From Misgurnus anguillicaudatus (lineage: Eukaryota > Chordata > Actinopteri > Cypriniformes > Cobitidae): a stretch of 64,000 nucleotides of DNA. A program made the translations under genes and the position numbers. A model generated the notes under the pieces. It was not told the DNA's origin, did not search any database, and saw only the letters and a list, made by a program, of their open reading frames with translations. How positions within the stretch are numbered: position 1 is the first letter of the stretch; each line of letters starts with the position of its first letter. Shown one piece after another: positions 28,353-64,000 of this stretch. The stretch covers positions 39,982,001 to 40,046,000 of the forward strand of contig NC_073353.2 of NCBI RefSeq assembly GCF_027580225.2, in the 5' to 3' direction.

Positions 28353-29370
28353 AGAAATTACGCACGACACAGACTTGGTTCGAGGATCCATAAGTGATTT
28401 ATCATCTATTTATTCCTATTTATGTGCTTATTTATTTATTATTTGGGCATCTATCAATGCCCATGGCCGGACGCAACCAAGCCTGCATCGAAAATCTAGA
28501 CACTTGAGCAGAGATGTATGCTGTTTTCCTTTCCAAATGACATTTATTTAAGGGTTTACCCATTAAGCTTATTGTAAGTATGAAAGGACTGTACATATTT
28601 GTACTTATCTATCCCTTTGTGGTTTTCTCGTTGTATGTTGATGTACAATATGGAAAAACGATTTAGCTTCATGTTTAATGTACTTAGAAGTTCGAATAGC
28701 TGCATATATTCTATATTTTATTGTCTGAGAAAAAAGGATCCAACTCGTATAGGCTCCTTATTCCAGTTTTTTATGACAAAAAAACCGATGGTGTGCTGGA
28801 ATTGGAGGTAGCTGTTCACCTGCTGAAGGGCCACCAAATATAGAGACATGATTGACACGTGTCTGTCAGACGTCCAATCTTCATGTAAGCTTTTATTGAT
28901 GTTGCTTTTAGAGTCGCGTTGTCTGTTCGAAAATACCATAGTCTGTAGTTTTATTGTTGGTGCCATTTCCATTTTGTGAACGTTATTGTAAAGTTGTCAG
29001 GGCATATGTTTGATCCATGCGTAAAATCATCTCATTACCTTTTTGTAGAGATAAAGCCTAGACTGCCAGTTCACGTTAACCAACGAAAATATTTTCATTT
29101 GTATAATATGGACTGTTTTCTCATTAAAAACGCGAGTTAGGCCTGCAAATGTGTAAAGGTAATGTAACTGTGGTGTGTTTATCTACAATAAATTTGACCG
29201 AATGTGAAACCCTGGCGAAGTACACAAGGTCCCGGATACGAATCCAAATAATTCTGTTTCATCATTCGTTTAGCTGTTCTATCGAGGTCATCAAGTCACA
29301 ATGTCAATGTTGTGCCAGTGTTTTTGCCTGTATATGATGCATCTGCATAATAAAATGCAACAAATAAGCA
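28353..29370 (+). other. tbr1: tbr1 3' UTR, with AATAAA at 29349
   Basis: AT-rich sequence following the stop. AATAAA hexamers occur at 29188, 29349 and 29501; 29349 is preceded by no competing gene and is a plausible polyadenylation site. A CCAAATGACATTT-type block near 28530-28660 looks unique. Confidence 0.5.
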
Positions 29371-31480
29371 AATCGCACAGAACAGCAATATTACTCGTTA
29401 AATTCGATGATCTTTTAAGTTAAACTAAGTGCTGCAGGCTACTATAATTTATTATGGCCCAAAGGTTTTGGAGACTTTATTTTATCGCATTAGAAAACGA
29501 AATAAAGTGACAATAGGAAAAATAGCGCAATGATACTTTCCAAGCAAAACATTGTACAAAAGTATTTTATGTTTCTAGTGAAACAATTTATATATTGGTC
29601 AAAATTAGGGATGAAATAAGAAAACACTTCTGGTTATCAAACGTAAGTGGGAGGTAGTTATTTTAATGAACCACGTGTTTACTTTAGGACAAGTGCGCGT
29701 AGTGGTAGAAGGAACTTTGTACATCTACTAAAATAACCATGAAACCAAATGCAAAAAAAATAAAGTAAATAAATAAAAAATGGATTTTGTTCTGCTTAAT
29801 TATCTAACATGGTTAGTTTGCAGACGCCACTTGATTTGATGTTTTATAAATGCAATAAGATTAATACATTAATTGTCTAATACGTGTCCAAAATGTCCTA
29901 TTATGTTTAGGGACACTGTGTATTACACACACGTTATTAAAAATAAACACGACAACAATCATATAATATTAGATTATTTGTAAATATTTTGTCGTACAAA
30001 CAAACAAAGCTTTAACCCTTTATTAATATTGCCATGGAATACAATCTCTGATTGTAAATACGCAAATAAGCACCCAGCTCTTACCTAGGACAGATTGAGT
30101 TCTAGCTACTATAAAATTACGAGAGAGTATTTTACAAATCACATTATTTCATGAATTGTCCAGGGGTCTATGAAATCTTGACATCTTTGCTGTAAAGCCC
30201 CATGCGCCCCTTTCGCTGTTAGGGTAAGCTGAATGTCTTTTTAATGAGGCGTAAATTAAAAATTGTTTTTAAATCAGTTCATACGAGTCCACTCACATTT
30301 AAATTGGATTATAGATATTTCCATGGTTTATATTAATCAGTTGAAAAATCCAGGATGCTGCCTCCTTGTGGTCATATATATGCTGAAAATTAATAAGGAA
30401 ACCTTTAAATAGGTTCTTGAATATATAGTTCTCGAGGCTTAAAAGTTCTTAAAATATTTTTACAATATTCTTACATTAGTTTGTTAAAAAAAAAAATGAA
30501 ACATGCAAATGTGAAATAAAAGCCACTTTTAACGCATTATGCACCTGTAATACACAGCTGAAAACACTAGAGGGCGACGTCGTAATGATGAAATATACAT
30601 AGCCCTTGCATTATATTGAATAGATTAAAAATATAATGTTTTTAATTTTTTTGAATAATCAACGTTCAGTATAAAAATTATTTTGAGTGATAATTAATAC
30701 GAAATTAAAGAAAGTAATTTTAGTGCAAATAGTTTTAATTTAAATACAACACAAAACCAACTACACTGTTTGGTTTGGTGAAATATGCCTAGGCCTTTCA
30801 AAGACTTTTCAGAAATCACCAAACATAACTTTAGATCATTTTGTCATTGAGAATATAGGCTGCTCCTGTGGTTTAGCCTGTATTTGGAGGTCATTACTGT
30901 AAGTGATGTGAAAAGCATCGCCTCACTAATGTGTAAGAGGTTCATGTTCAGTTCATGTCAGACAGTGGTTGTACAGATGGCAGTTGGCTCTTAATACAAA
31001 AATACTACCCTGATCCTGACCATATGCTCTCAAAAGCAAATTCATTCAGACAGACTTTTCAGGAAGATGAAGTAATAAAGATTTTCATCTGCACCCTCTT
31101 TCATCTCATTATGGAGATGAATTTATTCTTTGCATCACATGTACTGTAACTCCCTCAGATCTTTAAATACCTGACATTACCTTGCAAAATTATTACTGTA
31201 ACCAGGGTTTTATTTAAACCATAGGTAATTTTCATAAGAGTAAAAGAGGCAGGGGTTGGTGTCCTACTTCAGTGAATAGTGAACATGCAAAATCACAGCT
31301 GGAGAAAAACATTTATCCAACTATATGTTGGACTTTTAGGTCTTTATAGCCCTCGTGTCTATATTGCTTGGTCTAAAACCAAGTTATTAGTGCAGAACAG
31401 TTAGTATCTAATCTCTCTTAAGGTCCATTGTAAGAACATTAAAAGGCACTATATCAATATACAGTAATGCGCACTGCACA
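29371..31480. other. tbr1-slc4a10 intergenic DNA
   Basis: Mostly AT-rich with no recognised repeats. 30870-31160 is more complex and may be a conserved element. It is the only intergenic space between the two genes. Confidence 0.4.
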
Positions 31481-31680
31481 CACTGCGTCACACATGCGCC
31501 CTTATGGGTGAGAATAAAATCTCCCCGTTCATTCAACACTAATAACATCATTTCACCAGGCTAAATATGTGAGCATCGACTCGCCGCTCACACCGTGGTG
31601 CCACTGAACGCAAACCTGACGCATCCTCCGCATCAAGACGCGCGCAACACGCACCACAGATACTCTACAGGTGAAGCGAC
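31481..31680 (+). promoter_or_regulatory. Probable promoter / 5' UTR of slc4a10
   Basis: GC-richer sequence with CpG and CGC-rich patches directly upstream of the exon 1 start. No TATA box at a convincing distance. The start codon context (G at -3, G at +4) is favourable for initiation. Confidence 0.4.
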
Positions 31681-63440
<31,760 letters not shown>

Positions 63441-63570
63441 GTAATCGGGATTCTTAAAAAATAATACTAAACATTAGATAGATTAGATTAGGTAGCTGTC
63501 TCTACTTCTATTTTCAGTTTTTTTGTCATCTCTCTGACACCATTTTTATTTTCACTTTCTGTCCTACTTT

Positions 63571-63652
63571 ACTGTCTCTCTCTCTCTCTTTCTGGCCCCT
63601 CTCTCTCTCTCGTGCTCTTTCTGGCCCCTCTCTCTCTCTTTCTCTCTCTCGA
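63571..63652. repeat. CT-rich low-complexity tract
   Basis: Interrupted (CT)n with two TTTCTGGCCCCTCTC repeats, in intron 3 just after exon 3. Confidence 0.85.
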
Positions 63653-63809
63653 GTGTGTGCATGTAAGTGGTAAGTGCATGTTGCTCATTTCAGGCCATGA
63701 AAGACTGATGATGACTCAGTCCGTAAAAGAACATGATGGATTACTGCAGAACCTTTAGATGACAGAAAATACAGAAAAAACGTCGAGCCGACTCTCAAAA
63801 CACACTTGT

Positions 63810-63990
63810 AGGCTAGCCAATCAGCAGTAAGGGGCGTGTCTACTGGCCAACATTGTTGCCTTGGTTGCGTATGTGTGGGGCGGGTCTATCAAAAGAAGGT
63901 CCAGATTCTATTGGGGTAGGGGCGTATTTGTTTAGGTGATTTCAAATATCAACATTGGCTTTCAGAGATCATGCACCCCGCCTTTAAGCA
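63810..63990. repeat. Probable dispersed repeat fragment
   Basis: Contains the segment AGAAGGTCCAGATTCTATTGG and GATCATGCACCCCGCCTTTA, which have the look of a common cyprinid repeat end. No second copy is in the window. Confidence 0.3.
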
Positions 63991-64000
63991 TGCTCGTATT

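Overview
The window is a stretch of vertebrate nuclear DNA, most likely from a ray-finned fish of the cypriniform type. It has widely spaced, spliced exons with GT/AG borders, long AT-rich introns, abundant GA/CT microsatellites, and a dense load of hAT-type elements, a Tc1/mariner element and other small inverted-repeat elements. The gene order tank (end) - tbr1 - slc4a10, all on the + strand, matches the mammalian block TANK - PSMD14 - TBR1 - SLC4A10. I could not find PSMD14 here. Together with the diverged N-terminus of the T-brain protein, this suggests one of the two teleost-duplication copies, possibly the 'a' copy (inference).

Region by region. 1-592: end of an intron carrying a truncated repeat, then the last coding exon of a TANK-like gene ending in a C2H2 zinc finger. 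593-24541: about 24 kb of intergenic DNA. It holds inverted-repeat elements, a 21-bp-unit minisatellite full of CACGTG boxes, two copies of a foldback element, three clusters of nested insertions, and several GC-richer unique blocks that look like candidate long-range regulatory DNA for tbr1. 24542-28352: the complete six-exon tbr1 gene (674 codons, all splice phases consistent), with its 3' UTR to about 29.35 kb. 29.36-31.68 kb: short intergenic region. 31681-64000: the 5' part of slc4a10, with exon 1 (31681-31728), exon 2 (50514-50595) and exon 3 (63297-63440), plus a probable alternative first exon at 38962-39000 that splices in phase to exon 2.

Both slc4a10 introns are packed with transposons. 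The most striking is a four-level nest at 34.7-38.7 kb. Five hAT-type insertions keep perfect 8-bp target duplications. A 1.3 kb repeat at 45.7-47.0 kb is inverted relative to its counterpart at 34.8-38.6 kb, a 0.5 kb near-perfect hairpin sits at 45.08-45.58 kb, and an inverted repeat carries THAP zinc-finger remnants at 47.5-48.5 kb. There is no bacterial, viral, CRISPR or operon-like content. tbr1 encodes a T-box transcription factor of glutamatergic forebrain neurons, and slc4a10 a neuronal/choroid-plexus sodium-driven bicarbonate transporter. Their conserved adjacency is compatible with shared brain regulatory elements, which is inference.
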